Shown: positions 1-9,895, counted from the first letter of the stretch. The stretch is 64,000 nucleotides of DNA from Lachnospiraceae bacterium (GCA_029008875.1 JAQXJP010000017.1:1-64000), one strand, 5' to 3'. Notes: a model not told the origin generated them from the sequence alone. Translations and numbers: made by a program.

Positions 1-2
1 AG

Positions 3-326
3 GATGAGAGCAGGAGTATTCTGATTTCTTCACACATATCCTCCGACCTTGAGGGCTTATGTGATGACATTTTTCTCATCCATGATGGTAAGCTGCTACT
101 GCATGAGGAAACAGACAACATTATGAGCAGCTATGCCCTGGTAAAGGTGGATGAGCATGACTATGAAGCCATTGACAAGACACATTTCCTTGCCTGCAAA
201 AAAGAGAACTTCGGATACGTGTGTCTGACGGATCAGAAGCAGTATTATCTGGAGAATTATCCGAAGGCGGTAGTGGAAAATGGCAATATCGATGAGATTA
301 TTCTTATGATGACGGGAGGAAAATAA
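3..326 (+). CDS. ABC-2 type transporter ATP-binding protein, C-terminal part
   Basis: Only the last 107 codons are in the window; the gene starts upstream. The first residues read D-E-S-R-S-I-L-I-S-S-H, which fits the D-loop/H-loop end of an ABC ATPase, with the switch histidine at about residue 11 of the visible part, followed by 'DDIFLIHDGK', the usual last beta-strands. The remaining ~75 residues are the variable C-terminal tail found in exporters of the drug or bacteriocin type. One base separates the stop from the next gene, a membrane protein, so the two form one transporter. Substrate unknown. Confidence 0.85.
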   Translation, partial: DESRSILISSHISSDLEGLCDDIFLIHDGKLLLHEETDNIMSSYALVKVDEHDYEAIDKTHFLACKKENFGYVCLTDQKQYYLENYPKAVVENGNIDEIILMMTGGK

Positions 327-327
327 A

Positions 328-981
328 ATGGCTGGTTTATTTGACAAGGATCTCAAAATTCTCTTACAGCGTAAGCAGGCGATTGTGCTTTTTCTTGCGA
401 TTGCGGTTGTCCTTGGTTTTTCCACGGGCGGGACTTTCGTAGTTGGCTATACCGCAATCTGCTTTCTGATGCTTTCGGTGGGCACCATAAGCTATGACGA
501 GTTTGATAACGGCTATTCTTTTCTCATGACCTTGCCGATTACCCGGCGGACATATATACTGGAGAAATATCTTCTCAGCGGCGTTTGTGGCATCGTGGCA
601 TGGATTGTTTCTGTGGTGATATGTGTTTGTGAAAATTATGTTAGGCAGAATGGGGTTGCCACAGGCGATTTGCTTGTGGAAGCGGCTATTATTTTGCCGG
701 TAGTTTTTCTTGTTATGTGCATGATGATACCGGTGCAGATTAAGTATGGCGCTGAAAAAAGCAGAGTCGTCCTCGTCGCTGTCATGGGAATTGCAGTGGT
801 CGGGGGAATCGGCATAAAAAAATCGGTGGAGTTGTTGGATTTGCCTCTGGATGCGTTGATGGAAAAACTGCAGACAATCACCGATGTGCAAATTCTCGTA
901 GGGGTTGTGGTGTTTACAATAGCTGCAATACTGCTGTCTTTTGCAATCAGTGTCAGAATCATGAATCATAAAGAGTTTTAA
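328..981 (+). CDS. ABC-2 type permease
   Basis: A 217-aa integral membrane protein with about six hydrophobic segments (near residues 13-32, 35-50, 80-100, 118-137, 145-160 and 190-208). Size and pattern fit the small ABC-2 permeases that pair with a single ATPase; the phrase 'YDEFDNGYSFLMTLPITRRTYILEKY' region between TM2 and TM3 (residues about 56-81) is typical of that family. It begins one base after the ATPase stop and ends four bases before a response regulator, so transporter and two-component genes are probably one transcript. The transported molecule cannot be told from sequence. Confidence 0.8.
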   Translation: MAGLFDKDLKILLQRKQAIVLFLAIAVVLGFSTGGTFVVGYTAICFLMLSVGTISYDEFDNGYSFLMTLPITRRTYILEKYLLSGVCGIVAWIVSVVICVCENYVRQNGVATGDLLVEAAIILPVVFLVMCMMIPVQIKYGAEKSRVVLVAVMGIAVVGGIGIKKSVELLDLPLDALMEKLQTITDVQILVGVVVFTIAAILLSFAISVRIMNHKEF

Positions 982-985
982 TGGG

Positions 986-1672
986 ATGGAGAACAAGTTG
1001 AAGAGTATTTTGTTGCTGGAGGATGATGAAAACTTAAACAGAGGCATCTGTCTAAAGCTGAGCAAGGAAGGATACCGTGTGTTTTCCGCATATACCATAT
1101 CAGAGGCCCGGGCTGTGTTTGACAAGGAGAGGATAGACCTTGTCATCAGCGATATTACTTTGCCGGATGGAAGCGGTTTGGATTTCGGAAAAGTGGTGAG
1201 GGAAAAGAGCAATGCGATCTTGATTTATCTGACTGCAATGGACCAGGAGATCGATATTGTAAACGGATATGATACCGGTGCGGACGACTATATCACCAAG
1301 CCCTTTTCGGTAAATATTCTGACATCGAAAGTAAATGCGTTCATGAGAAGACTGGGGAGCGATGAAGAGGGTGTGTATCTTTCCGGGGATATTGAATTGC
1401 ATGTACATGATATGCAGGTGAAAAAAGCCGGAGCACTCATCCCATTAAGCAAGACTGAGCTGCAGCTTTTGATTTTTCTCCTTGAAAATGCGGGACATAT
1501 CCTCTCCAAGGAAAGTATACTCGAAAAGGTATGGGGACTGGATGGGCAGTTTGTGGATGACAACACGGTAACCGTAAATATCAGCCGCCTCAAGAGCAAG
1601 CTGGGAACAGACAGTATAGAAAATGTAAGGGGACTTGGATACTTATGGACAGAAAAGGTAAACAAAAAATAG
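986..1672 (+). CDS. OmpR-family response regulator (VncR/BceR-like)
   Basis: 228 aa. The receiver domain occupies residues 7-120 with acidic pocket E12-D13-D14, phospho-acceptor D56 in 'LVISDITLP' and the conserved lysine in 'YITKPF'. The C-terminal half is a winged helix of the OmpR/PhoB type ('TVNISRLKSKLG...RGLGYLW'). It overlaps the sensor kinase by 28 bp, indicating translational coupling. A perfect TnACA-N4-TGTAA box, the site known for BceR-like regulators, sits after the kinase and before the next ABC operon (2822-2835), so that operon is a likely target. Ribosome site is weak, consistent with coupling to the upstream permease. Confidence 0.9.
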   Translation: MENKLKSILLLEDDENLNRGICLKLSKEGYRVFSAYTISEARAVFDKERIDLVISDITLPDGSGLDFGKVVREKSNAILIYLTAMDQEIDIVNGYDTGADDYITKPFSVNILTSKVNAFMRRLGSDEEGVYLSGDIELHVHDMQVKKAGALIPLSKTELQLLIFLLENAGHILSKESILEKVWGLDGQFVDDNTVTVNISRLKSKLGTDSIENVRGLGYLWTEKVNKK

Positions 1673-2835
1673 GCTTCCTGTGCTTTGTTTTTGTTGCCGC
1701 AGCTCTGACGGCGATCACATTCTGGGGCAAAATTGCGTATGAGCAAAAAATGGGGGACGACCAGAAGCAGGAATTGGCAATGATTTATCCGGAGCTGGCG
1801 GAGGAATTAGGTGAAAACATCTCCTACTATGTGGAGAAGAACCTTCAAACAGATTTCCTGGTCATGTCGGTTGCGGTGCTTTTGATGATAACGGCACTGT
1901 TGGGCGCTTACTTTTTGTTGACATCCGCAAGCAAACATCGAATGGCGGAAGCACAAAACGAACTGAGGGATATCTATGAACAGTTGCTTTTGCTTCAGAA
2001 CGGAAACGTGGAGCTTCTTCCGGCCCCGGGGGAGGAGCGCTCACAAAAATATGCAGATGTGTGCGACAAAATAAGAGAATTGGGGTACTATTTTTCCAAT
2101 CTGAAGGATCGGTTGTCGCAGGAGGAAAACAGTACAAAAGCATTGATTACCGATATTTCCCATCAGCTGAAGACACCGCTGGCTTCCATAAAGATGAGCC
2201 ATGAGCTGTCGCTTTCCTCCGATTTGTCTGAGGAGGAAAGGCAGTCATTCGTGGAAACGGAAACGCGGGAAATTCTCAAGATGGAGGCGCTGCTGGATGA
2301 ACTGGTGAAGCTTTCCCGCCTTGAAAACAGCATGATTCAGATTAAGTGTGAAAAGTGTAGCATCAAGAGGACAATCAGCGAAGCAGTAAGTCAGATATAT
2401 CTGAAAGCAAACGCCAAAAATATAGAAATATCCGTGGACATGGAACAGGATGTGGAGACTCTGCACGATCATAAGTGGACGGTGGAAGCTCTGGCAAATA
2501 TCCTCGAGAATGCAGTCAAGTATTCTCCGGAACAGACGACCGTGAGTATTTTGGTCAGTTGTCTGGTCAATCATGTGCTGATTCAAGTTGAGGATGAAGG
2601 AATCGGCATTCCGGAGGGGGAATTGCATGAGGTATTCAAACGCTTTTACCGGGGGAGCAATGCGAAGGATGCGGTAAAGGAGGGGGCAGGCGTAGGACTG
2701 TACCTCGCGAGAAGTATTATCGAGCAGCAAGGTGGCTCCATTGTCGCGAAAAGAAAAAATGGGAGTGGGACAATCTTTCAGATTATGCTTCCGTTGACGG
2801 ACTCGGATGAAGAGGAAACCCTTACAAAAATGTAA
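1645..2835 (+). CDS. Sensor histidine kinase of the upstream regulator (VncS-like)
   Basis: 396 aa. Two membrane segments (about residues 9-27 and 71-93) enclose a ~43-residue outside loop, followed by a HAMP-like linker, the phospho-acceptor box 'DISHQLKTPLASIKMS' with H173, and an HATPase domain (N box 'ILENAVKYSP', G boxes 'DEGIGIPEG' and 'GAGVGLYLA'). The start at 1645 lies inside the regulator gene, but no later in-frame start would keep TM1. The short outside loop suggests a peptide or membrane-stress signal, possibly perceived together with a transporter; this last point is inference. Confidence 0.9.
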   Translation: MDRKGKQKIGFLCFVFVAAALTAITFWGKIAYEQKMGDDQKQELAMIYPELAEELGENISYYVEKNLQTDFLVMSVAVLLMITALLGAYFLLTSASKHRMAEAQNELRDIYEQLLLLQNGNVELLPAPGEERSQKYADVCDKIRELGYYFSNLKDRLSQEENSTKALITDISHQLKTPLASIKMSHELSLSSDLSEEERQSFVETETREILKMEALLDELVKLSRLENSMIQIKCEKCSIKRTISEAVSQIYLKANAKNIEISVDMEQDVETLHDHKWTVEALANILENAVKYSPEQTTVSILVSCLVNHVLIQVEDEGIGIPEGELHEVFKRFYRGSNAKDAVKEGAGVGLYLARSIIEQQGGSIVAKRKNGSGTIFQIMLPLTDSDEEETLTKM

Positions 2836-2853
2836 TCGTTTTTGTAAGGGTTT
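2816..2853 (+). promoter_or_regulatory. BceR-type operator and inverted repeat before the MacB-like operon
   Basis: Positions 2822-2835 read TTACA-AAAA-TGTAA, an exact match to the TnACA-N4-TGTAA box known for BceR-like regulators. The box is part of a larger 15-bp inverted repeat (2816-2830 against 2839-2853, 8-nt loop) that overlaps the end of the kinase gene. Another TTTGTAA half-site follows at 2852. A plausible -10 (TAGGAT, 2870) is placed downstream. The hairpin could also act as a weak terminator of the kinase transcript. Confidence 0.65.
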
Positions 2854-2910
2854 TGTAATGTCCGGGAGATAGGATGGGAACAGAAAGGATGCATAAGGGA
2901 GGAAATGATG

Positions 2911-3585
2911 ATGAGTGAAATTGTAAAGATATCGGATTTGGTAAAGTATTATCATGTGGGCGAAACGGTTGTGAAAGCAGTCGATCACACGGACCTGGCG
3001 ATCGAGAGGGGAAAATTCACAGCGATTGTCGGCCGCTCCGGCTCCGGGAAGTCTACCCTGCTTCAGATTATGGGAGGTTTGGACCGGCCGGATTCGGGGG
3101 AAGTCATCATAGACGGAAAAAATCTGTTTGAACTGAAAGGAAATCAGCTGGCTGTTTTTCGACGGAAAAAGATTGGTTTTATCTTCCAGGACTATAATCT
3201 GATTCCGTCTCTGAATGTATGGGAAAACGTGGTTCTGCCAATGGGGCTTGATGGAAGAAAAGTAAAGAAAGAGGACGTGATGAACATACTGGAACAGATT
3301 GGAATTGCAGATAAGCGGGAGGCGATGCCCAACACCCTGTCCGGGGGACAGAAGCAGAGAGTTGCCATAGCGAGAGCCCTGGCAAGCTCGCCGGCAATTA
3401 TTCTGGCGGATGAGCCCACGGGAAACCTGGATTCCAAGACGGAACTGGAAGTGATGGCCCTGTTGAAAAAATGTGTGAAGGATTTTCATCAGACCCTGGT
3501 TATGATTACCCACGATGAGACGATTGCCCAAATGGCAGATGTTGTGATTGTAATCGAAGACGGTAAGGTGGTGAGAAAATCATGA
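2911..3585 (+). CDS. ABC transporter ATP-binding protein (MacB/LolD-like)
   Basis: About 224 aa. All ABC signatures are present: Walker A 'GRSGSGKST', Q-loop 'FIFQDYNLIP', signature 'LSGGQKQR', Walker B 'IILADEPTGNLD' and switch H in 'MITHD'. Three ATG codons lie in a row at 2905, 2908 and 2911; with the AAGGGAGG ribosome site at 2895-2902 the third has the best spacing. It overlaps the next gene by four bases (ATGA). This class powers FtsX-like permeases that export peptides or lipids or resist antimicrobial peptides. Confidence 0.92.
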   Translation: MSEIVKISDLVKYYHVGETVVKAVDHTDLAIERGKFTAIVGRSGSGKSTLLQIMGGLDRPDSGEVIIDGKNLFELKGNQLAVFRRKKIGFIFQDYNLIPSLNVWENVVLPMGLDGRKVKKEDVMNILEQIGIADKREAMPNTLSGGQKQRVAIARALASSPAIILADEPTGNLDSKTELEVMALLKKCVKDFHQTLVMITHDETIAQMADVVIVIEDGKVVRKS

Positions 3586-6035
3586 GAATGGTAGCAAAAA
3601 TTGCCTTATCAAATATGAAATACCATAAAAGTAAGAACATATTAATCGGGATTGCGATTTTTCTCACCACCGTATTGCTGTTTCTCGTTCCTACCATGGG
3701 GATGGACCTGATCAATTGCCAGAAGGCGGCAATCAACGAACTGTATCCTACATGGCATGCACTGTTTCGAAATGTGCCGGAGGATCAGGTGGCGAAACTG
3801 GCGTCCCACCACCTGATAGAAAACTATGGCCTGCGGAGCGATGTGGGATATCTGGCAACGGACGATGCAAAAATTGCAATGATGTATATGGATGCGCAAG
3901 CCGTGGAAATGTATCAGATGGAACTTGCGGAGGGAAGATTGCCGGAAACGGAAAATGAGATAGTAGTTTCGGAAGGAATTCTGGAAGAACTCTCCTTGAC
4001 AGGGGAAATGGGCGATACAGTCACGATTCCGTATCAGGTGTATCGAGATGGAAGCTTGGATTTTATACAGGAAAAGGATTTTGTGATCTGTGGATTGCTC
4101 CCTGATACGGAGACAAATAGGGAGCAAAAGTCTTACACATCGCTGGTATCAAAAGCTTTTTTGCAGGAGGAGATTCCGTCAGACCAGATTGCTTACCGCT
4201 TTTTATTTCAGATTGATACCGGGTACGCAAATAATACGGAGAAGATGGAGCACAGTATCGAGCAGTTGGCAGAAGGGTTTGGTATCGGCGAACAGGATTA
4301 CAGAATCAATGAGGATTATCTGTGGGCCAACTACGTGGATCCCTCCTTCCTGCCAATCATACTTCTTATCATGCTGATTATTATCATGGCAGGGATGATC
4401 ACGATCTACAGCATCTATTATGTCTCTATGGGGGAGCGGATTCAGGAATTCGGAAAAATAAAAGCAATCGGTGCGACCACGGGGCAGCTTCGGAGAATCG
4501 TCTTGCTGGAGGGCTTTTTGGTTGCCGGAGTCGCAGTCCCCCTCGGGCTTTTTGCGGGAACGGTGCTGGCAAAATATGTTTTATTAAGTCTTTTCAAATT
4601 ATATCAAAATGAGAATATGTTGATGTCTGCCATCCAGGAGCTGATTCAAAGAGGCGAAGTGCAGCTGCTTGTTCCGTGGATTTACCTGCTTGCAATCGGT
4701 GTCGCAATGATTACGGTGTTCCTGTCCTTACTTCGACCTATGAGAATTGCTGCGAAGGTTTCCGAGATCGAAGCGATGCGGTACAGAGGGGAGCAAACTG
4801 CGAAGAGGAGCAGAAAAGGGTATTCGGATATTACCGTTCCCCGGCTTGCTGCAATTCATCTTGCAGGCAACAGGAAAAAGAGTCTGATTACCATCTGTTC
4901 CATGGCCGTTACAGGACTGTTTTTCATGCTTGTGGCTACGGTATTGTCATGCGCCGAACCAAGTGAAGCGGCGGACAATTCCATTATGGGAGCGTACCAG
5001 ATTTCCCCGGTAATCGATTTTAACAATAAGGAACATCCGGAGCTGGAGTGGAGTCAGGTACAGAAAAACAACCCGCTTACCGAGGGGCGAAAGGAACAGA
5101 TTTTGCAGATAGAAGGCGTGAATTCCGTAGAATGCTATCCGGGAACTTATGTGGTATCGGATGCCTTTGACGGGGATAGAGAGGGAGTAATCGGAGTCCC
5201 CGAAAGCGGAAGAGAATTGCTGGAAGCCGGAATCATAGAAGGAAATGTGACTTACGAGGAATTAAAGCGTGGGGATAAAGTGATTATTGATAAGAATCTG
5301 CTTTACTGGTACCCCAATCTGAAAATAGGGGACGTGATCGGGGTTGTGTACCGGGACGGAGACAAAAAATGTCAGAAGGATCTGGAGATCGCAGCCATTG
5401 GCGATTATGATTTGGGCTTCACAAGTTTTCATTATCTGATTATGGCGGAGGAGGGGCTCCGATCTCTCAGCGACAATAACCTCAACATGTATTATCGTGT
5501 ATTTGGGGAGAAAAAATACGATGCAGACGTGGAAGCAAAGCTGAAAGCGATGGTCGAAGAGGATGGCAGAATTCAGATGGAAACCTGGAAATCTTATTAT
5601 GATGAGTGGAATTCGGGTATGACTCTGACAAGAAGTGCCTGCTACGCCTTCCTTGGAATACTGGGTGCAATCTGTATTATGAATATGATTAACACCATGA
5701 TTCACAGTGTCCATGTCAGAAAAAAGGAGATCGGTATGCTGCAGGCAGTTGGAATGTCGGACCGCCAGCTCCTGAAAATGCTGCAGCTGGAAGGGCTGTT
5801 TTATACGGCCGGGACGCTTCTTGTCGCAATCGGAGGCGGAAGTGCAGCGGGATATCCTGTTTTCCTGTGGGCAAAGGATCATGGCATGTTTAACATCAGA
5901 TATTACCACTATCCTCTGGCAGCAACCCTGATTATGATTGCCGTGCTTGTGTTTGTCCAGGTAGTCATGGTGTTTGCAATCGGAAAATCCGTCAGGAAGG
6001 ATTCCCTGATTGACAGAATTCGGTTTGAAAATTGA
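3582..6035 (+). CDS. FtsX-family ABC transporter permease
   Basis: 817 aa with duplicated FtsX architecture: TM1 at about residues 20-42, a large extracytoplasmic domain, three TMs near 260-390, then a second copy (TM near 440, outside domain, three TMs in the last 140 residues). 'GKIKAIGATTGQLRRIVLLEG' and 'IGMLQAVGMSDRQLLKMLQLEG' (each about 20 residues) are the two coupling-helix copies that contact the ATPase. Four-base overlap with the ATPase gene. The operon sits directly behind a two-component system and its probable operator, which suggests a stress- or peptide-induced exporter. Confidence 0.88.
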   Translation: MRMVAKIALSNMKYHKSKNILIGIAIFLTTVLLFLVPTMGMDLINCQKAAINELYPTWHALFRNVPEDQVAKLASHHLIENYGLRSDVGYLATDDAKIAMMYMDAQAVEMYQMELAEGRLPETENEIVVSEGILEELSLTGEMGDTVTIPYQVYRDGSLDFIQEKDFVICGLLPDTETNREQKSYTSLVSKAFLQEEIPSDQIAYRFLFQIDTGYANNTEKMEHSIEQLAEGFGIGEQDYRINEDYLWANYVDPSFLPIILLIMLIIIMAGMITIYSIYYVSMGERIQEFGKIKAIGATTGQLRRIVLLEGFLVAGVAVPLGLFAGTVLAKYVLLSLFKLYQNENMLMSAIQELIQRGEVQLLVPWIYLLAIGVAMITVFLSLLRPMRIAAKVSEIEAMRYRGEQTAKRSRKGYSDITVPRLAAIHLAGNRKKSLITICSMAVTGLFFMLVATVLSCAEPSEAADNSIMGAYQISPVIDFNNKEHPELEWSQVQKNNPLTEGRKEQILQIEGVNSVECYPGTYVVSDAFDGDREGVIGVPESGRELLEAGIIEGNVTYEELKRGDKVIIDKNLLYWYPNLKIGDVIGVVYRDGDKKCQKDLEIAAIGDYDLGFTSFHYLIMAEEGLRSLSDNNLNMYYRVFGEKKYDADVEAKLKAMVEEDGRIQMETWKSYYDEWNSGMTLTRSACYAFLGILGAICIMNMINTMIHSVHVRKKEIGMLQAVGMSDRQLLKMLQLEGLFYTAGTLLVAIGGGSAAGYPVFLWAKDHGMFNIRYYHYPLAATLIMIAVLVFVQVVMVFAIGKSVRKDSLIDRIRFEN

Positions 6036-6077
6036 CGATTTTGCAGTAAAATAGGGAAATGAAATTGACGATTTTGC
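6029..6077 (+). repeat. 16-bp direct repeat around the end of the permease gene
   Basis: The 16-mer AAATTGACGATTTTGC occurs at 6029-6044 and again at 6062-6077, 33 bp apart. The first copy contains the stop codon of the permease gene, the second precedes the ribosome site of the radical SAM gene. TTGACG in either copy could be a -35 element; no convincing -10 was seen. Confidence 0.6.
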
Positions 6078-6095
6078 GGAAAGGATTGATTATTC

Positions 6096-6962
6096 ATGCA
6101 TTTTGTACAAGCAAAAGGAATCTTGTCCGCCAACAACGGGATGAACATTTATCGCGGCTGCTCCCACGGCTGTATCTACTGTGACAGCAGAAGCACCTGC
6201 TACGGTTTCACCCATGCCTTCGAGGATATTGAGGTGAAGGAGAATGCGCCGGAACTGTTGGAGCGGGCGCTGAAATCCAAGCGAAAAAGCTGTATGATCG
6301 GCACCGGCGCGATGTGTGATCCCTATCTGCATGCGGAGGAGCAGCTTCGACTGACACGAAAATGTCTGGAATTGATTGACCGATATGAATTTGGCGTGGC
6401 AATTCAGACAAAGTCCACAAGGGTTCTCAGAGACTTGGATTTGTTGCAATCAATTAACAGCAAGACCAAGGCGGTGGTGCAGATGACGCTGACCACCTAC
6501 GACGAAGAGTTGTGTAAAATTCTGGAGCCCAATGTGTCCACCACAAGGGAACGGTTTGACGCCTTACTGCAATTCCGGGAGGCGGGAATACCCACCGTGG
6601 TGTGGATGACACCCATATTGCCGTTTATCAACGACACCGTGGAGAATATTCGAGGAATTCTGGAGTATTGCATTCAGGCAGGGGTAAAAGGAATTATTTG
6701 CTTTGATATGGGAGTGACTCTCCGGGAAGGGGACAGGGAGTATTTTTATCGGGCGCTGGATGAGCATTTTCCGGGGATGAAGCAGCGCTATATCCGCACC
6801 TATGGAAATGCTTATGAATTGCCGAGCCCGGACAACCGGGAACTCATGGAGATTTTTCAAACCACCTGCGAGAAGAACGGTATCCTGTGGAAGCCGGAGG
6901 ACTGCTTCGCATATCTGCGGGAATTCCCGGAAAAATATACGCAGCAGTCCCTGTTCGACTAG
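6096..6962 (+). CDS. SPL-family radical SAM protein
   Basis: 288 aa. The radical SAM cluster motif is C22-S-H-G-C26-I-Y-C29, inside '[15 protein letters not shown]', which is the form seen in the spore photoproduct lyase-like (SplB-related) family. The rest fits a partial TIM barrel ('[16 protein letters not shown]', '[13 protein letters not shown]'). Many of these proteins have no proven substrate, and true SplB proteins are longer, so DNA-lesion repair is only a possibility. The stop codon overlaps the stop of the convergent chemotaxis gene by four bases. Confidence 0.85.
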   Translation: MHFVQAKGILSANNGMNIYRGCSHGCIYCDSRSTCYGFTHAFEDIEVKENAPELLERALKSKRKSCMIGTGAMCDPYLHAEEQLRLTRKCLELIDRYEFGVAIQTKSTRVLRDLDLLQSINSKTKAVVQMTLTTYDEELCKILEPNVSTTRERFDALLQFREAGIPTVVWMTPILPFINDTVENIRGILEYCIQAGVKGIICFDMGVTLREGDREYFYRALDEHFPGMKQRYIRTYGNAYELPSPDNRELMEIFQTTCEKNGILWKPEDCFAYLREFPEKYTQQSLFD

Positions 6963-8689
6963 ATCATTGTTTCATCCACAACGAATTGATTTACCGAGTG
7001 CTCCAGCACATTGACCCGGTCGGTGTTGCTGGCGGATGCTTCCGTGATGGTCTGAATGCTGGATGCCAACGCTTCGGTGGCTATGGCAACCTGTGAGATG
7101 TCCTCGTTTCCGCTTGCGACTGCCTGGTCCACGTTCTGAGTGGTTTCGTGAATGATGCGCATGCTTTCTTGAAGCTCTGACGCAAGTTGGTTGAATTCGT
7201 CCATACACCGGTAGATTTTTTCCGCATCCGAGAAGTATTGACGACCGTTGTTTACAAAATAATCATAGTCGGAGAATACTTCCGTTTGGAGAAAATCAAT
7301 CAGTTCTCTGGCAGTAGCAGCCAAATCATTTACCGATTGAACGGAAGCCTGGCTCACCTCTACGATGATTTCCGCAGTCTCCTTGGTGTTTTTGGCCAGG
7401 GTTGAGATCTCGTCCGCAACCACGGCAAAGCCCCGACCAGCTTCCCCTGCCCTTGCCGCTTCAATGGAAGCGTTCAGGGAGAGCAGATTACTCTGGGAGG
7501 AGATGGCAACGATATTGGCTGATAGTTCCTCGATTTTTTGCACGGCTTCCGCCTCTGCAATCTTTTCCTCCAACAAACCGGCAATGCGGGTGGCAAGTTC
7601 CTCCGCATTGCTTTTTTGCTCCTGGGATTTGGATTCCATATCCCCGGCGCGATCTTTGACCTTGTCGGAGAAATCCATTCCGTCGCCTGCGGCCTGATTC
7701 ATTTCCGCCGCAATGCGGTTGATGGCATCCACGGAAGCGGAAATTTCCGACATGGAAGAGGAGGTTTCCTCCAACAATGCCTGCAAACTCTGGACATTAT
7801 CCGACACACTTGTGATTGCGCTGTTTGCATCCGTCATCCGATCCGACATTCCCAGGGAAGAAGTCTTGATGGAAGCGGCGTGAAATCTCATGTCACCCAC
7901 AATATTGCGGAAAATATCCAGAAACTCATTGAATAAATCTGCAATGATTTCGGTTTCGTCACCGGATTTCATCTCAAGCCTTCTTGTCAGGTCCCCATCC
8001 GCATGAACCACGTCGTCAATCTTGTGGATGATGACGCCGATATTTTTGGTTATGTTTCCCACGATGATTCCAATTCCCAAAGCGCAGATGAGAATTCCAA
8101 TCACCACGGTGATTGCAACGGAGGTGTAGAGCCCTCTCATGTATTTTCCAATGGAATCTGCGCGACAGTCAACGCCCAGAATTGCTACAACATTGCCGTT
8201 GGCGTCAAAAATCGGCGCATAACCGGATAGGAAGCTGCCCCATTCATCGGTGGTGATTTCTTTGTCTCCGGTTATGGTGCCGTTCCATGCACCCTCCATT
8301 GCCTCACAGAACTCACATTCCTCCCCGATGTCGGCAGGCTCCTCCTCATCGGCATCTGCCCAGAAATAAAAGTTTTCCCCGTCCTTATATAGGATGTAGA
8401 TGTATTCGGTGGTATCCGAAATGAGAAACTGTCGGAGATCGGCCAGGATTTCCTGGTAAACAGACGCATCGTCCATTCCGGCTTGGATGCTTTGCAGTTT
8501 TGCCATATCCACCTGGGAAGCGGCAAGGCCGGCAATATTGCAGGTCTCTTTTGTGATTTGTTGCGTGAAGTTTTTGCGTGCGGTGGAACTCACAATGAAT
8601 CCCATTCCGATCAACACAACGGAAGAAAGGAGAACGCTGCACAGAATCAGTTTTGTGCGGATGGAAAGCCCTTTTGTTTTTGTTTTCAT
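6959..8689 (-). CDS. Methyl-accepting chemotaxis protein with extracytoplasmic sensor
   Basis: 576 aa. TM1 near residues 12-32, an outside sensor of about 150 residues (Cache-like by position and by '[19 protein letters not shown]'), TM2 near 190-212, HAMP to about 270, then the coiled-coil signalling domain with the conserved hairpin region '[20 protein letters not shown]' and '[14 protein letters not shown]'. It should transmit ligand binding to CheA/CheW. No flagellar or che genes are in the window. It ends tail-to-tail with the radical SAM gene. Ligand unknown. Confidence 0.93.
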   Translation of the reverse strand: MKTKTKGLSIRTKLILCSVLLSSVVLIGMGFIVSSTARKNFTQQITKETCNIAGLAASQVDMAKLQSIQAGMDDASVYQEILADLRQFLISDTTEYIYILYKDGENFYFWADADEEEPADIGEECEFCEAMEGAWNGTITGDKEITTDEWGSFLSGYAPIFDANGNVVAILGVDCRADSIGKYMRGLYTSVAITVVIGILICALGIGIIVGNITKNIGVIIHKIDDVVHADGDLTRRLEMKSGDETEIIADLFNEFLDIFRNIVGDMRFHAASIKTSSLGMSDRMTDANSAITSVSDNVQSLQALLEETSSSMSEISASVDAINRIAAEMNQAAGDGMDFSDKVKDRAGDMESKSQEQKSNAEELATRIAGLLEEKIAEAEAVQKIEELSANIVAISSQSNLLSLNASIEAARAGEAGRGFAVVADEISTLAKNTKETAEIIVEVSQASVQSVNDLAATARELIDFLQTEVFSDYDYFVNNGRQYFSDAEKIYRCMDEFNQLASELQESMRIIHETTQNVDQAVASGNEDISQVAIATEALASSIQTITEASASNTDRVNVLEHSVNQFVVDETMI

Positions 8690-8710
8690 TTGTAAACCCC
8701 CATTTACTAT

Positions 8711-9715
8711 TTATCCCATAATGTTCAATTCATGATGCTCAAACAGTTCATTCACATACACCCGGTATTCCTGGACCGATTGGGCTTTTCTTATCTTTTT
8801 TCCAAGCTTTTCCCCGTCGGCGAAGGAGGCAATCAGATATCCCCAGATTTCCTTCATGTGGAACATGGCATCCTTTTCCCCGGAAAAAATATTGCAGAAG
8901 CCGTCAAAGATTTCATCGTGGAAGGCCCGGAAAGCGGAGCGGTAGGAGTCAAGGCTATCCGGAGAAGCACCTGCATCGGAACCCGCGGATGCACTTTTTC
9001 CGGTTTTGTCTGCGATCATCTGGGCCAACGCCGGGTTGGCCAGGAGCCCGCGCCCGATCATCACCCGCTGTAGCTTCGGATACCGTGCCATCAGGGCGTC
9101 ATAGCTCTCCACATCCGTGATGTCTCCGTTGTAGCACAACCGGGTGGAGGAGTCCGCCTCGCAGTACCTCTCATAGGCCAAATCAAAATCCTCCAGACGT
9201 GGCGTGCCCTTGTAGAAGTCCGCCCGGACTCTGGGGTGTACCGTAAGCTCGCAGAGGGGATATTTTCCGTAGATTTCCAGTATGTTTTCCCAGTCAAAGT
9301 CACCGGAAAAGCCCACACGGGTCTTCACCGAGACGGGGAAATCCGCTTTTTCAAAGATTCCGTACAAAAAAGCATCCAATTCGTCCGGATATGCCAACAG
9401 GCCGGAGCCCCGGTGCTTGGAGACAACGGTGCCGGAGGGGCAGCCCAGATTGAGATTGACCTCCCGGTATCCGTATTCCTGCAGCTGGTGGGCCATATCC
9501 AGAACCTCCTGTGCCCGGTTGGACATGAGCTGGGGAATCAGGCGGATTCCCGCGTTGTTCTCCGGGGCAATATCCCGGAGGATTTTTTGATTCATGCGCT
9601 TGGCTGCCGGTATGAAGGGCGTGTAGTATTTGTCAATACCGCGAAAGTTGTGGGCAAAAGCGTTGCGCACAATGTGCCCGGTCACACCCTCCAGGGGAGC
9701 AAGATAGATTTCCAT
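8711..9715 (-). CDS. dus: tRNA-dihydrouridine synthase
   Basis: 334 aa, the usual Dus length. The N-terminus 'MEIYLAPLEGVTGHIVRNAF' is the FMN-binding start of the barrel, 'NLNLGCPSGTV' carries the catalytic cysteine (about C97), and 'ELTVHPRVRADFYKGTP' with 'MIGRGLLANP' complete the family pattern. It reduces uridines in the tRNA D-loop using NADPH and FMN. It lies 21 bp downstream of the start of the chemotaxis gene on the same strand order dus then mcp, so the two may share a transcript. The exact Dus subclass is not assigned. Confidence 0.9.
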   Translation of the reverse strand: MEIYLAPLEGVTGHIVRNAFAHNFRGIDKYYTPFIPAAKRMNQKILRDIAPENNAGIRLIPQLMSNRAQEVLDMAHQLQEYGYREVNLNLGCPSGTVVSKHRGSGLLAYPDELDAFLYGIFEKADFPVSVKTRVGFSGDFDWENILEIYGKYPLCELTVHPRVRADFYKGTPRLEDFDLAYERYCEADSSTRLCYNGDITDVESYDALMARYPKLQRVMIGRGLLANPALAQMIADKTGKSASAGSDAGASPDSLDSYRSAFRAFHDEIFDGFCNIFSGEKDAMFHMKEIWGYLIASFADGEKLGKKIRKAQSVQEYRVYVNELFEHHELNIMG

Positions 9716-9728
9716 AACTGACCTCGTC

Positions 9729-9746
9729 GGTTTCTGTGGAGAAACC
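9729..9746. other. Small hairpin in the divergent gap before dus and the CotF-like gene
   Basis: GGTTTC and GAAACC (6 bp) enclose a 6-nt loop in the 180-bp divergent intergenic region. It would lie in the leader of dus. No function can be assigned; the rest of the gap holds an AT-rich stretch with a possible -10 (TAATAC near 9860) for the plus-strand gene. Confidence 0.3.
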
Positions 9747-9895
9747 TTTGTGTTTTCACTAATTCTCTATGTGGATATGGTATCAAAGTTCCGGCTCCTT
9801 GGGAAGAAAAATATTGGGGAAGATTTGCTCATCCCCGTATATTATTTGTATTTTTTACCATAATACTAGTATCAAAAAATAGGAGGATACTTAAA

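Noticed and set aside
2245-3531. 428-codon frame antisense to the kinase and ATPase genes
   Set aside because: Crosses two well-supported genes and the operator; no ribosome site or family signature.
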